NCBI RefSeq assembly: GCF_001754075.1
Contig: NZ_MIEH01000018.1
Location: 186,001 to 250,000 of the forward strand
Length of the DNA stretch: 64,000 nt
Source: Merdimonas faecis
GTDB lineage: Bacteria; Bacillota; Clostridia; Lachnospirales; Lachnospiraceae
Reading direction: 5' to 3'
Shown one piece after another: positions 53,128 to 62,452 of the stretch. Under the pieces are notes generated by a model. It made no database searches, was not told the DNA's origin, and saw nothing but the letters and a program-made list of their open reading frames with translations. The stretch's first letter is position 1. Each line of letters opens with the position of its first letter. The translations under genes were made by a program, and so were the position numbers.

Positions 53128-55767
53128 ATGCAGAAATACGGAGTAAATGAATTAAGGAGGATGTTCCTTGAATTTTTTGAAAGTAAGGGACATCTGGCGA
53201 TGAAAAGCTTTTCTTTAGTGCCTCATAATGATAAGAGTCTGCTTCTGATCAATTCCGGCATGGCGCCGTTAAAGCCTTATTTTACCGGGCAGGAGATCCC
53301 GCCCTGCAAGCGGGTGACCACCTGCCAGAAATGTATCCGTACCGGCGACATTGAGAATGTAGGAAAGACCGCACGCCACGGTACATTCTTTGAAATGCTG
53401 GGGAACTTTTCTTTTGGCGATTATTTTAAGAAGGAGTCCATTGCCTGGACCTGGGAGTTTTTGACGGAAGTAGTAGGACTGGATCCGGACAGGCTGTATC
53501 CGTCTGTCTATCTGGAGGACGACGAGGCATGGGAGATCTGGAATAAGGATATTGGTATTCCAACAGAGCGGATCTTCCGCTTTGGCAAGGAGGACAACTT
53601 CTGGGAGCATGGAAGCGGTCCCTGCGGCCCCTGTTCAGAAGTTTATTATGACAGAGGCGAGGCCTATGGCTGTGGAAAGCCGGATTGTACGGTGGGCTGT
53701 GACTGCGACCGGTATATGGAGATCTGGAACAACGTATTTACGCAGTTTGATAACGACGGAAACAACAATTATACCGAGCTGGAGCAGAAGAACATTGATA
53801 CCGGCATGGGGCTGGAGCGTCTTGCCTGCATCGTGCAGGATGTAGACTCCATGTTCGACGTTGATACGATCAAAGAGCTCAGAGAGCATGTGAGCCGTCT
53901 TGCGGATGCCGAGTATGGAAAAGAATATGATACCGACGTGTCTATCCGTGTCATCACAGACCATATCCGTTCGGTAACCTTCATGATCTCTGATGGAATC
54001 ATGCCGTCCAACGAAGGACGGGGATATGTGCTTCGCCGTCTGCTGCGCCGCGCCTGCCGTCACGGAAGACTGCTTGCGATCCAGGGAAAATTCCTGACCA
54101 AGCTTGCGCAGACGGTCATTGATGGCTCTAAGGATGGTTATCCGGAGCTGGAGGAAAAGAAGGACTTTATCCTGAAGGTGATCGATAAGGAAGAGGATCA
54201 GTTCAATAAGACGATCGACCAGGGACTGTCTATTTTAAGTGAGATGGAGGCAGAGCTGGAGAAAAAAGGAGAGAAGACCCTTTCCGGAGAAATGGCTTTT
54301 AAGCTGTATGATACCTATGGATTCCCGCTGGATCTGACCAAAGAGATCCTGGAGGAAAAGGGAATCGATGTGGATGAAGAAGGATTCCAGGCAGCCATGG
54401 AAATCCAGAGAAAGACTGCCCGGGATGCCAGAGAGGTAACCAACTACATGGGTGCGGACGTGACGGTGTACGAATCCATCGATCCGTCTGTAACATCTGT
54501 GTTTGTAGGGTATGATCATCTTTCCTATCAGTCAGAGATTACCGTGCTTACTACGGAGACAGAACTTGTAGACGCCCTGACAGAAGGACAGGCCGGCACT
54601 TTGTTTGTTGGTGAGACACCGTTTTATGCCACCAGCGGCGGCCAGGAGGCGGACAAGGGAGTGATTCGTACCGCAGAAGGCGAATTCCAGGTGGAGGATG
54701 TGATCAAGCTCCTGGGAGGCAAGATCGGACATGTGGGCCGTGTAACCAAAGGTATGGTCAAGGTAGGAGATACCGCGGAGCTCCTGGTAGATGAAGAGAC
54801 ACGTGCGCTGTCTGCCAACAACCATAGCGCTACGCATCTGCTTCATAAAGCTCTCAGAATGGTACTGGGGTCTCATGTAGAGCAGGCAGGGTCCTCTGTG
54901 AATGCTGACAGGCTGCGTTTCGACTTTACGCATTTTTCGGCATTGACGGCAGAAGAACTTCAGAAGGTAGAGGATATCGTCAATGAACAGATCCGTAAGC
55001 ATCTGGATGTCAAGGTGGAAAATATGCCGATCGAGGAAGCGAAAAAGACCGGTGCGGCTGCGCTGTTCGGTGAAAAGTATGGAGACATCGTACGGGTAGT
55101 CAGCATGGGAGATTTTTCTGTCGAGTTCTGTGGAGGAACACATGTGGCAAACACCGGGGCCATCAGTGCATTTAAGATCCTTTCTGAGACTGGTGTGGCA
55201 GCAGGAGTCCGGAGAATAGAGGCCCTGACGGCGAAAGGACTTTCTGTTTATTATAAAGAACTGGAAGAAAAGCTTCTGAAGGCTTCGAAGCTTCTGAAGA
55301 CGAATCCGGACAAACTGGAAGAGAAGATCCAGCATCTTCAGAATGAAAACAAGGCGCTCCGCAGTGAGGTGGAAAGCCTGAAGAGTAAGCTGGCCAAAGA
55401 TGCGGCGGGAGATGTGATGGATCAGGTAACAGAGGTTTCTGGCGTGAAGCTTCTGGCAGCCAAGATCGAAGACGTGGATATGAACGGGCTTCGGGAACTG
55501 GGCGATCAGCTGAAAGAAAAACTGGGTGAAGGTGTGGTTGTACTGGCATCTGCAATGGGCGGAAAAGTATCTCTGATGGCAATGGCTACGGAAGATGCTG
55601 TGAAAAAAGGAGCACATGCAGGAAATCTGATCAAAGCCGTGGCTTCCCTTGTGGGCGGAGGCGGAGGCGGACGCCCGAATATGGCACAGGCCGGAGGTAA
55701 GAATCCGGAGGGCATCGACGATGCGGTTGCAAAAGTTCCGGAAGTTTTAAAAGAACAATTAAAATAA
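53128..55767 (+). CDS. alaS: Alanyl-tRNA synthetase
   Basis: AlaRS charges tRNA-Ala. The class II core begins NELRRMFLEFFESKGH, with NSGMAPLKPYFTGQEIPPCKRVTTCQKCIRTGDIENVGKTARHGTFFEMLGNFSFGDYFKKE. The editing domain has HSATHLLHKALRMVLGSHVEQAGS near residue 570 and CGGTHVANTG near 668, with conserved zinc ligands; the C-terminal DHHA1/C-Ala domain ends with SLVGGGGGGRPNMAQAGGKNP. Complete at 879 residues. TTAGGAGGATGTT precedes the ATG. It has its own strong promoter and a structured leader. Confidence 0.97.
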   Translation: MQKYGVNELRRMFLEFFESKGHLAMKSFSLVPHNDKSLLLINSGMAPLKPYFTGQEIPPCKRVTTCQKCIRTGDIENVGKTARHGTFFEMLGNFSFGDYFKKESIAWTWEFLTEVVGLDPDRLYPSVYLEDDEAWEIWNKDIGIPTERIFRFGKEDNFWEHGSGPCGPCSEVYYDRGEAYGCGKPDCTVGCDCDRYMEIWNNVFTQFDNDGNNNYTELEQKNIDTGMGLERLACIVQDVDSMFDVDTIKELREHVSRLADAEYGKEYDTDVSIRVITDHIRSVTFMISDGIMPSNEGRGYVLRRLLRRACRHGRLLAIQGKFLTKLAQTVIDGSKDGYPELEEKKDFILKVIDKEEDQFNKTIDQGLSILSEMEAELEKKGEKTLSGEMAFKLYDTYGFPLDLTKEILEEKGIDVDEEGFQAAMEIQRKTARDAREVTNYMGADVTVYESIDPSVTSVFVGYDHLSYQSEITVLTTETELVDALTEGQAGTLFVGETPFYATSGGQEADKGVIRTAEGEFQVEDVIKLLGGKIGHVGRVTKGMVKVGDTAELLVDEETRALSANNHSATHLLHKALRMVLGSHVEQAGSSVNADRLRFDFTHFSALTAEELQKVEDIVNEQIRKHLDVKVENMPIEEAKKTGAAALFGEKYGDIVRVVSMGDFSVEFCGGTHVANTGAISAFKILSETGVAAGVRRIEALTAKGLSVYYKELEEKLLKASKLLKTNPDKLEEKIQHLQNENKALRSEVESLKSKLAKDAAGDVMDQVTEVSGVKLLAAKIEDVDMNGLRELGDQLKEKLGEGVVVLASAMGGKVSLMAMATEDAVKKGAHAGNLIKAVASLVGGGGGGRPNMAQAGGKNPEGIDDAVAKVPEVLKEQLK

Positions 55768-55783
55768 AAAAATACGAAAATTG

Positions 55784-55811
55784 TTGACGTAGAAGAAATA
55801 TGTGCTATAAT
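55784..55811 (+). promoter_or_regulatory. Sigma-A promoter of rpsU
   Basis: TTGACG (55784-55789), a 16-base spacer ending TGC, and TATAAT (55806-55811), so also an extended -10. A small TGTGCA/TGCACA inverted repeat lies in the leader downstream. Confidence 0.75.
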
Positions 55812-55888
55812 TTTATGTGTGCAAGAAATATACCCGAACAGTCATATGATGCACAATATAGGACTGGAGGGAGGTTAGGTGTGAGAGT

Positions 55889-56065
55889 ATGTCAAATGTA
55901 ATCGTGAAAGAAAACGAGACATTGGATAGTGCTTTACGCAGATTCAAAAGAAACTGTGCGAAGGCAGGTATTCAGCAGGAGATTCGTAAGAGAGAACATT
56001 ACGAAAAACCAAGCGTTAGACGTAAAAAGAAATCTGAAGCTGCTAGAAAGCGTAAGTATAACTAG
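55889..56065 (+). CDS. rpsU: 30S ribosomal protein S21
   Basis: S21 is a small basic protein near the mRNA exit of the 30S subunit. Read directly from the sequence, the frame of 58 codons encodes [20 protein letters not shown] followed by [20 protein letters not shown] and [18 protein letters not shown], a full-length family match. The ATG at 55889 is preceded by GGAGGTTAGGTGTGAG. It is monocistronic, with its own promoter and a terminator at 56119. Confidence 0.96.
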   Translation: MSNVIVKENETLDSALRRFKRNCAKAGIQQEIRKREHYEKPSVRRKKKSEAARKRKYN

Positions 56066-56118
56066 AAAAGGATTTTAAGAATAAGAAAGAACATAAAGTT
56101 ATACGAAATATGTCAGGC

Positions 56119-56160
56119 AGAGACGCCGTATCGGAAGATGCGACGTCTCTTTTTCTTTTT
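56119..56160 (+). terminator. Terminator after rpsU
   Basis: AGAGACG (56119-56125) pairs with CGTCTCT (56144-56150) around an inner imperfect stem, followed by TTTTTCTTTTT. Confidence 0.82.
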
Positions 56161-56236
56161 AAGTCATCTTAGTGTGTTATACCGGGAAGACAGCAGCGGA
56201 ACAATGAACCGGACGCCGGGAAGGAGGAGACGAACT

Positions 56237-57478
56237 ATGAGATTAAGAGACACGGGACTTACAGCAGAGGAATTAAAGGAAATGGTAAATAAGTATATGG
56301 TGGAAACCTATGAACGCTATGATTTTATTGCAGAGCGTGCCGAGGGAATGTATCTGTATGACGAAAAGGGAATGCCTTATCTGGATTTTTATGGCGGCGT
56401 CGCAGTCAACAGCCCTGGAAACTGCAACCCGGAAGTTGTAAAGGCCGCCAAGGACCAGGTGGATGATATCATGCATACATTCAACTACCCATATACGATC
56501 CCGCAGGCACTGCTGGCAAAAAAGGTTTGTGAAACCATTGGCATGGATAAGATCTTCTATCAGAATTCCGGAACAGAAGCGAACGAATGTATGATCAAGA
56601 TGGCGAGAAAATATGGTACTGACCACTATGGGCCTGAGAAATACCACATCATTACTGCAAAGAAGGGCTTCCACGGCAGAACCTTTGGCTCCATGGCGGC
56701 TACCGGACAGCCGGATACGGCGATCCAGCAGGGGTTCGGGCCAATGCTGGAAGGTTTTTCCTATGCAAGATATAACGATCTTAACGACTTCGCTTCCAAG
56801 GTTACAGAGAATACCATCGCAATCATGATCGAGCCCGTACAGGGTGAAGGCGGAGTGTATCCTGCCACTCAGGAGTTTATGGAGGGACTGCGGAAGCTGT
56901 GCGACGAAAAAGGCCTTCTGCTTCTCCTGGACGAGGTGCAGACCGGATGGGGGCGTACCGGCACACCAATGGCCTATATGGGGTATGGCGTGAAGCCGGA
57001 TATTGTGTCTATGGCAAAGGCCATGGGAGGCGGGATGCCGATCGGAGCCTGCTGTGCGACTGACGAGGTGGCACGGGTATTTACAGCGGGGACTCATGGG
57101 TCTACCTATGCCGGCCATGCAGTTGCCTGCGCGGCAGCCCTTGCCTCTGTTACGGAAATTCTCGATAAGGATCTAAGTGGAAATGCAAGACGAGTAGGGC
57201 GATATCTGAAGCAGGAACTGTCAAAGCTTCCCCATGTAAAAGAAGTCCGTGGAAAAGGACTTTTGGTAGGATGTGAATATGATATTCCGATCGCGGCAGA
57301 GGTAAAGCATGAAGCGCTGGAAAGAAGAGTCCTGTTCACAGCGATCGGAGACAGTGTCAACCGTATGGTCCCGCCGCTGATCGCCACTAAAAAAGATGTG
57401 GATCAGCTGATCCGCGTGATGAGAGAGTCCATTGACGAAGCAGCGGCGAAATATCTGGACATGAAGATGGCCGGCTAA
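56237..57478 (+). CDS. Acetylornithine-type class III aminotransferase
   Basis: This 413-residue PLP enzyme is of the ArgD/OAT/GabT class. LDFYGGVAVNSPGNCNPEVV, NSGTEANECMIKMARKY, KGFHGRTFGSMAATG, IEPVQGEGGVYPA and LDEVQTGWGRTG are conserved, and the PLP Lys is residue 261 (VSMAKAMGGGMPIG). The segment GSTYAGHAVACAAAL departs from the GSTFGGNPLAC usual for ArgD, so the substrate may differ (acetylornithine, ornithine or another omega-amino acid). AAGGAGGAGACGAACT precedes the ATG. Its stop overlaps the convergent maf stop. Confidence 0.8.
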   Translation: MRLRDTGLTAEELKEMVNKYMVETYERYDFIAERAEGMYLYDEKGMPYLDFYGGVAVNSPGNCNPEVVKAAKDQVDDIMHTFNYPYTIPQALLAKKVCETIGMDKIFYQNSGTEANECMIKMARKYGTDHYGPEKYHIITAKKGFHGRTFGSMAATGQPDTAIQQGFGPMLEGFSYARYNDLNDFASKVTENTIAIMIEPVQGEGGVYPATQEFMEGLRKLCDEKGLLLLLDEVQTGWGRTGTPMAYMGYGVKPDIVSMAKAMGGGMPIGACCATDEVARVFTAGTHGSTYAGHAVACAAALASVTEILDKDLSGNARRVGRYLKQELSKLPHVKEVRGKGLLVGCEYDIPIAAEVKHEALERRVLFTAIGDSVNRMVPPLIATKKDVDQLIRVMRESIDEAAAKYLDMKMAG

Positions 57479-58047
57479 TCAGGAAATGTTTTCAGCTCCT
57501 GATAAAGGCGGGCGATTGGCAGGCCTACTACGTTATTATAGTCGCCGTGGATCTTTTTTACGTGGATGGCAAAAGGCCCCTGGATCCCGTAAGCGCCGGC
57601 TTTGTCCAGCGGGTCTTTTGAGTCTGCGTAAGCCAGGAGGTCAGCCCGGTCTATGGGATAAAAGGTAACATCTGTTTTCTCATAAAAGCTGCGGATGACA
57701 GGAGCGCCTCCATGGCTGAAAACTAAAGTGACACCGGTGTAGACCTGATGGGTACGGCCTGCCAGGAGACTCAGCATATCCAGGGCCTCCTCTTCGCCGG
57801 CAGGTTTTCCCAGGATCTCGCCGCGGTAGACTACGATGGTGTCGGCTCCAATGACAGTCTTACCCACAGGGGTTAATTTCTGGTAAACATCCCATGCTTT
57901 CTGGAAGGAAAGATCCTTTACGATGGCATGGGGACTTTTTTTTCTGATAATTTCATTGACTTGAGAAGGAACTGTTTCGAAGGCAAAACCTGCCTGAGAG
58001 AGCAGTTCTTTTCTGCGTGGAGACGCAGAAGCTAAAATATATTTCAT
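57475..58047 (-). CDS. maf: Maf family nucleoside triphosphate pyrophosphatase
   Basis: Maf hydrolyses dTTP/UTP or modified nucleotides and can inhibit septum formation. The N-terminus MKYILASASPRRKELLSQAGF with the phosphate-binding SASPRR is diagnostic; VIGADTIVVYRGEILGKP and AGRTHQVYTGV follow, with DKAGAYGIQGPFAIHVKKIHGDYNNVVGLPIARLY near the C-terminus. 190 residues. I chose the ATG at 58047, after AGGATGAAGA on the minus strand; the frame extends further upstream without conserved sequence. It converges on the aminotransferase with stops overlapping by 3 bases. Confidence 0.93.
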   Translation of the reverse strand: MKYILASASPRRKELLSQAGFAFETVPSQVNEIIRKKSPHAIVKDLSFQKAWDVYQKLTPVGKTVIGADTIVVYRGEILGKPAGEEEALDMLSLLAGRTHQVYTGVTLVFSHGGAPVIRSFYEKTDVTFYPIDRADLLAYADSKDPLDKAGAYGIQGPFAIHVKKIHGDYNNVVGLPIARLYQELKTFPD

Positions 58048-58071
58048 GATTGGTTCTTCATCCTTTCTGAA

Positions 58072-58088
58072 TCCGGATCGTATCCGGA
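58072..58088 (-). other. Small palindrome upstream of maf
   Basis: TCCGGAT (58072-58078) and ATCCGGA (58082-58088) form a 7-bp perfect inverted repeat with a 3-base loop, 25 bases before the maf start. It may be a leader hairpin; no function can be assigned. Confidence 0.4.
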
Positions 58089-58186
58089 AGAATTTGTCTG
58101 TTCTTTTATCATAGACATAAACGGCGGAAGAAATCAAGACTGGTTTTTATTCCTGTCTTTTCGGCCGAAAATTCTGATTTGCAGTG

Positions 58187-58216
58187 TTGTTAGTGAACAG
58201 GGATCTGTGCTAGAAT
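58187..58216 (+). promoter_or_regulatory. Candidate promoter of the pentapeptide-ABC ATPase pair
   Basis: TTGTTA (58187-58192), an 18-base spacer ending TGC, and TAGAAT (58211-58216), 34 bases before the pentapeptide gene. Confidence 0.5.
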
Positions 58217-58250
58217 GTATGTGATCAAAAAAGTGATGGGGGGCGTTTGT

Positions 58251-58964
58251 ATGGCCGGCCAGATGGAGATATTGACAAGAGAAGAGCTTGAGGAAGCGGT
58301 TTTAAAGAGAAAGCCCGGAGAGCGGATTTCTTTTCGGGAACGGGAATTTGAGCCGATGGATCTGACGGGATGGGATCTTAGCAACATGGATTTTACGCTG
58401 TCCTCATTTCAGAATGTGATTTTAAATCAAGTGAATTTTTCCGGGAGCAGTGTAGAAAATGCATTGTTTGACGGATGCTCTCTGCATGGAGCTGATTTTC
58501 AGGATGCGAATATGAAGACTGCGTCCTTCCGTTATTGTGATATGGGAGAGTGTAATATTAAAGGAGCCAATCTCTTTGGCGCGGTTCTGGAGTATGCGGA
58601 TCTGACGGAGATCCAGTCGGATAAATCAACGCAGTGGTTCCGGATGCGGTGCCCGGAGAAGGGAGCGTTTCTGGGATATAAAAAATGCTTCAACGACCGG
58701 CTGGTACAGCTGCTGATTCCTGCGGACGCAAAGCGGACATCAGCGACATTGCCGTCCTGCCGGTGCAGCAAGGCAAAGGTTCTGACCATCAAAAGCTTTG
58801 ATTATAAAGAGAATTATGACGAAGCCTGGTCCCTGGTGGATGAAAATTTCATCTACAAAAAGGGAGAGTGGGTAGAGGTCAGGGATTTTAACGAAAACAG
58901 ATGGATGGATTCCACAACAGGGATTCATTTCTGGATGACAAGGGAAGAGGCAAAGGCGTATTGA
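58251..58964 (+). CDS. Pentapeptide-repeat protein with C-terminal DUF5758-like domain
   Basis: Residues about 35-125 form a pentapeptide-repeat tract (MDLTGWDLSNMDFTLSSFQNV..., with recurring A/S-x-F/L centres), enough for about four coils of a right-handed beta-helix. The C-terminal part (FLGYKKCFNDRLVQLLIPADAKRTSATLPSCRCSKAKVLTIKSF ... EVRDFNENRWMDSTTGIHFWMTREEAKAY) resembles the DUF5758 domain. I chose the ATG at 58251, 237 residues, preceded by GGGGGGCG; an ATG at 58236 is an alternative. Function unknown. The ABC-type ATPase gene follows one base after its stop. Confidence 0.75.
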   Translation: MAGQMEILTREELEEAVLKRKPGERISFREREFEPMDLTGWDLSNMDFTLSSFQNVILNQVNFSGSSVENALFDGCSLHGADFQDANMKTASFRYCDMGECNIKGANLFGAVLEYADLTEIQSDKSTQWFRMRCPEKGAFLGYKKCFNDRLVQLLIPADAKRTSATLPSCRCSKAKVLTIKSFDYKENYDEAWSLVDENFIYKKGEWVEVRDFNENRWMDSTTGIHFWMTREEAKAY

Positions 58965-58965
58965 T

Positions 58966-60666
58966 ATGAAAACAGCAGAAGATTTAAGACAGTTATTGAC
59001 AAGGATTGACCGGAAAGGATACCCGGCATATAAGGATACAAAAGGAATATACCGTTTTCAGGGATTTGTGCTTGGGATCGATCATGTACAGGGAGACCCG
59101 TTTGCGGCACCGTCCAGGCTTCACGTAGAGGTAGGAGGGAAAACGGCAGGTTTTCCGGAAAGACTTTATGATAAGGAGCATAAAAGGATTGCGCTGCAGG
59201 ATGAATTGATCCGTCAGTTTTCCCGGGCGTCGGGGAAATATTCATTCCAGGCAAAAGGCTCCGGGAAAAGCGGGCTTTTAAGCGTAACCCGGTGCGGACA
59301 GGAGGTACTGGAAAGAAGCGCCTGCACCATAGATGAGAAATCCGGGGATGTGGTGCTTAGATTTGAAGTGGGATTTCCGGCCAATGGAAGAACCATTAAC
59401 GCCAGGGAGCTTTCAAAGATCTTGTTTGAATTCTTGCCGCAGTGTGTTCAGAAGTCCTGCCTGTATCGGAATCTGGATGAAAGAAAGACAGAGCAGATCA
59501 TGGAGCTTGCGGAGGACCAGGCGTATATCCGCCGGGAACTGGCGAAAAGAGGGCTGATCGCTTTTGTGGCGGATGGTGCGGTGCTCCCGAGAGAGTCCGG
59601 CATTTCCCAGAGGCCTATGAAGGGAGCAGTGCCATTTCAGTCTCCGGAGACCATGCGGGTAGAGATGGATCTGCCATATCATGGGAAGATCACAGGTATG
59701 GGGATCAAAAAAGGGATTACCCTCATCGTCGGCGGGGGATATCATGGAAAGTCCACGCTTTTAAAGGCTCTTGAGCTTTGTGTCTATCCCCATATAGCGG
59801 GAGACGGCAGAGAATATGTAGTGACCGATCCGGATGCGGTGAAGATCCGGGCAGAAGACGGACGCAGCATCAAGCATACGGATATTTCAATGTTTATCAA
59901 TGATCTGCCGAATAAAAAGGATACGCATGCATTTTATACGGAGGATGCCAGCGGCAGCACCTCCCAGGCGGCCAATGTGGTAGAGGCCATGGAGGCGGGA
60001 GCATCTGCGTTTCTGATTGACGAGGATACCAGCGCTACCAACTTTATGGTGAGGGACGAGCTGATGCAGCAGGTGATCCATCGGGATATGGAGCCGATCA
60101 CACCGTTTATTGAGCGTGCGGGAGCCTTGTATGAAAGGCAGGGGATCTCGACCATTCTGGTGGCGGGAAGCTCGGGAGCATATTTCCAGATTGCGGATCA
60201 GATTGTGCAGATGGACAGGTATGTGCCAAAGGATATTACAGAAAAGGCAAAAAAAGCAGCCGAGAGTTATCCGGCGTTACACTTCCCGGAGACTCCGGTG
60301 AAGCTTCCGGGTTTCCAGCGCAGGCCGAAGTCGAATCCGGGCATTTATCATAAAGGAAGGATCAAGCTTAAGACCATGGGAAGAGATGGAATTTCGGTTG
60401 GAAATGAGCACATTGATCTGCGTTATGTGGAGCAGCTGGCGGACAGCGAACAGCTGACCTGCCTGGGATATATGGTAAAATTTGCAGAAGAAAAGCTGCT
60501 GGACGGAAAACGGACAGTCAGAGAGATTGTCGAAGAAATTTACCGGCTTATTGAAGAGCAGGGGCTGGAAGTTCTGACAGGAAAAGATCTGCCGGGCAAC
60601 TTAGGCCTTCCAAGGAAAGAAGAGCTTTATGCCTGCATTGACCGGTACCGGGGACTGCGCCTGTAA
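58966..60666 (+). CDS. PF09818-type ABC-ATPase domain protein
   Basis: This 566-residue soluble protein belongs to the ABC-ATPase family (PF09818, which includes trypanosome MRB1590), not to transporters. The N-terminal domain (FQGFVLGIDHVQGDPFAAPSRLHVEV, residues 30-55) is typical. The Walker A GGGYHGKSTLLKALE is near residue 263, SGSTSQAANVVEAMEAG acts as signature, and Walker B SAFLIDEDTSATNFMVRD follows directly; LVAGSSGAYFQIAD is a further conserved element. No membrane segments. Homologues bind nucleic acid; the bacterial role is unknown. Its start is one base after the pentapeptide gene stop. Confidence 0.82.
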   Translation: MKTAEDLRQLLTRIDRKGYPAYKDTKGIYRFQGFVLGIDHVQGDPFAAPSRLHVEVGGKTAGFPERLYDKEHKRIALQDELIRQFSRASGKYSFQAKGSGKSGLLSVTRCGQEVLERSACTIDEKSGDVVLRFEVGFPANGRTINARELSKILFEFLPQCVQKSCLYRNLDERKTEQIMELAEDQAYIRRELAKRGLIAFVADGAVLPRESGISQRPMKGAVPFQSPETMRVEMDLPYHGKITGMGIKKGITLIVGGGYHGKSTLLKALELCVYPHIAGDGREYVVTDPDAVKIRAEDGRSIKHTDISMFINDLPNKKDTHAFYTEDASGSTSQAANVVEAMEAGASAFLIDEDTSATNFMVRDELMQQVIHRDMEPITPFIERAGALYERQGISTILVAGSSGAYFQIADQIVQMDRYVPKDITEKAKKAAESYPALHFPETPVKLPGFQRRPKSNPGIYHKGRIKLKTMGRDGISVGNEHIDLRYVEQLADSEQLTCLGYMVKFAEEKLLDGKRTVREIVEEIYRLIEEQGLEVLTGKDLPGNLGLPRKEELYACIDRYRGLRL

Positions 60667-60722
60667 GATTCCACGGGGCGGAAGTCCGAAAAAGACAGAA
60701 CATAGGAGGAGTATGGATAATT

Positions 60723-61292
60723 ATGAGAGTGATCGCAGGAAGTGCCCGGCGCACACAGCTTAAAACGGTGGAAGGGCTGTCCACCAGGCCTACGACCGAC
60801 CGTATCAAGGAAACGCTTTTTAATATGATCGCCCCTTATCTCTATGACTGCGTGTTCCTGGATCTGTTTGCGGGAAGCGGAGCCATCGGGATCGAAGCAC
60901 TAAGCAGGGGAGCCATGGAAGCGGTGTTTGTGGAGCAGGACCGGAAGGCTATGTCGTGTGTTAAAGAAAATCTAAAAAGGACCCATCTGGAGGCGCGGGC
61001 GCTGACCATGACCATGGATGTGATGACAGCGCTTTATAAGCTGGAGGGCGAAAAGCAGTTTGACTACATTTTCATGGACCCGCCTTATGGGAAAGAATGG
61101 GAGAAAAAAGTGCTGGCCTATCTTGCCGGATCAGATCTGATCGCCGATAAAGGGGTGGTGATCGTGGAAGCTTCACTGGAGACAGATCTGGAGTATGTCG
61201 GAGATCTGGGATATGATATATTGAAAACCAAAGTGTATAAGACAAATAAGCATGTGTTTCTCACACCATCGGGGAGGAAAGAGATATGTTAA
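60723..61292 (+). CDS. rsmD: 16S rRNA (guanine966-N2)-methyltransferase RsmD
   Basis: RsmD methylates G966 of 16S rRNA. The protein begins [36 protein letters not shown], with the AdoMet motif [20 protein letters not shown] and catalytic FMDPPYG. 189 residues. AGGAGTATGGATAATT precedes the ATG. It overlaps coaD by 7 bases; the rsmD-coaD pair is widespread and corresponds to ylbH-coaD of B. subtilis. Confidence 0.95.
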   Translation: MRVIAGSARRTQLKTVEGLSTRPTTDRIKETLFNMIAPYLYDCVFLDLFAGSGAIGIEALSRGAMEAVFVEQDRKAMSCVKENLKRTHLEARALTMTMDVMTALYKLEGEKQFDYIFMDPPYGKEWEKKVLAYLAGSDLIADKGVVIVEASLETDLEYVGDLGYDILKTKVYKTNKHVFLTPSGRKEIC

Positions 61293-61783
61293 AGGGGATA
61301 TATCCGGGAAGTTTTGACCCGGTCACCTTCGGGCATCAGGACATCATCAGAAGGTCTGCGGGACTGGTGGATGAATTAATTGTCGGAGTGCTGAATAATA
61401 AAGCAAAAAGCCCGTTGTTTTCTGTAAAAGAACGTGTTAGAATGTTAAATGAAGTAACAAAAGATATGCCAAATGTCAGAATTGTACCTTTTGAGGGATT
61501 GTTGGTAGATTTTGCGCGAAGGTCGGGCGCCTCTGTTGTGATCCGTGGACTTCGGGCGATCACTGATTTTGAGTATGAGCTTCAGATGGCCCAGACAAAT
61601 CATAAGATGGAACCAGAGATTGAGACCATATTTCTGACCACCAGTCTGGATTATTCTTACCTGAGCTCTACTACGGTGAAGGAAGTGGCAGCTTTTGGAG
61701 GGGATATTTCTCAGTTTGTACCGGAATTTGTAGCAGACTGTATGAAAGAGAAAATGAATTTAAAAGGAGAGTGTAAATTATGA
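61286..61783 (+). CDS. coaD: Phosphopantetheine adenylyltransferase
   Basis: CoaD adenylates 4'-phosphopantetheine to dephospho-CoA. The nucleotidyltransferase motif [14 protein letters not shown] (TxGH) is at residues 8-21; [60 protein letters not shown] contains the second, ISSTxV-type motif. 165 residues is normal. It overlaps both neighbours (7 bases with rsmD, 4 bases with the next gene). Confidence 0.96.
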   Translation: MLKGIYPGSFDPVTFGHQDIIRRSAGLVDELIVGVLNNKAKSPLFSVKERVRMLNEVTKDMPNVRIVPFEGLLVDFARRSGASVVIRGLRAITDFEYELQMAQTNHKMEPEIETIFLTTSLDYSYLSSTTVKEVAAFGGDISQFVPEFVADCMKEKMNLKGECKL

Positions 61784-62415
61784 GCAGCCGTATTGAACAG
61801 ATTATTGAAGAAATCGAGGAGTACATCGACAGCTGTAAATTTCAGCCCTTGTCCACATCCAAGATCATCGTGAATAAAGACCAGATGGACGAGATGTTAA
61901 GGGAGCTCAGGATGAAGACTCCTGATGAGATAAAACGTTACCAGAAGATCATTGCAAATAAGGATGCGATCCTTGCGGATGCACAGGCTAAAGCAGACAG
62001 CATGATCGAAGAGGCACAGATCCACACAAATGAACTGGTGAGCGAGCATGAGATCATGCAGCAGGCGTATGCCCAGGCAAATGAGATCGTGACTGCCGCT
62101 ACAGAACAGGCGCAGCAGATTCTGGATAATGCCACCAGCGACGCCAACGATATCCGGATCGGGGCTATGCAGTATACCGATGATCTGCTGGCCAATGCGG
62201 AAAGTATTATCGGACATACTCTGGACAGCTATACCACCAAATATGACGGTCTGGTTAATTCTTTACAGGAATGCTATGACATGGTACGCAATAACCGTTC
62301 CGAACTGGAGATCCCGGAACAGTCTTCCAGGGGACTGGAAGCTGAGTACGGATCCGAGGAAACAGTTCCGGAACAGGAGGAATATGATCTGAGCGAAAAT
62401 ATTGAACTGGAGTAG
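61780..62415 (+). CDS. Coiled-coil protein of unknown function after coaD
   Basis: This 211-residue protein is nearly all helical. Residues about 50-160 form a long Ala/Gln/Glu-rich coiled-coil ([55 protein letters not shown]) resembling subunit H/E-type stalks of V-ATPases and DivIVA-like proteins; the last 45 residues are acidic. There is no catalytic motif. The N-terminal [40 protein letters not shown] may be a conserved domain. It overlaps coaD by ATGA, so it is tightly co-expressed. I cannot name a function. Confidence 0.7.
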   Translation: MSSRIEQIIEEIEEYIDSCKFQPLSTSKIIVNKDQMDEMLRELRMKTPDEIKRYQKIIANKDAILADAQAKADSMIEEAQIHTNELVSEHEIMQQAYAQANEIVTAATEQAQQILDNATSDANDIRIGAMQYTDDLLANAESIIGHTLDSYTTKYDGLVNSLQECYDMVRNNRSELEIPEQSSRGLEAEYGSEETVPEQEEYDLSENIELE

Positions 62416-62452
62416 GTGAAGCGCAGGAGAGGGGATTCTCCTGGAGATTACC

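Noticed and set aside
58048-58137. N-terminal extension of maf
   Set aside because: The conserved protein starts at 58047 with MKYILASASPRR and a ribosome-binding site; the extension crosses a palindrome.
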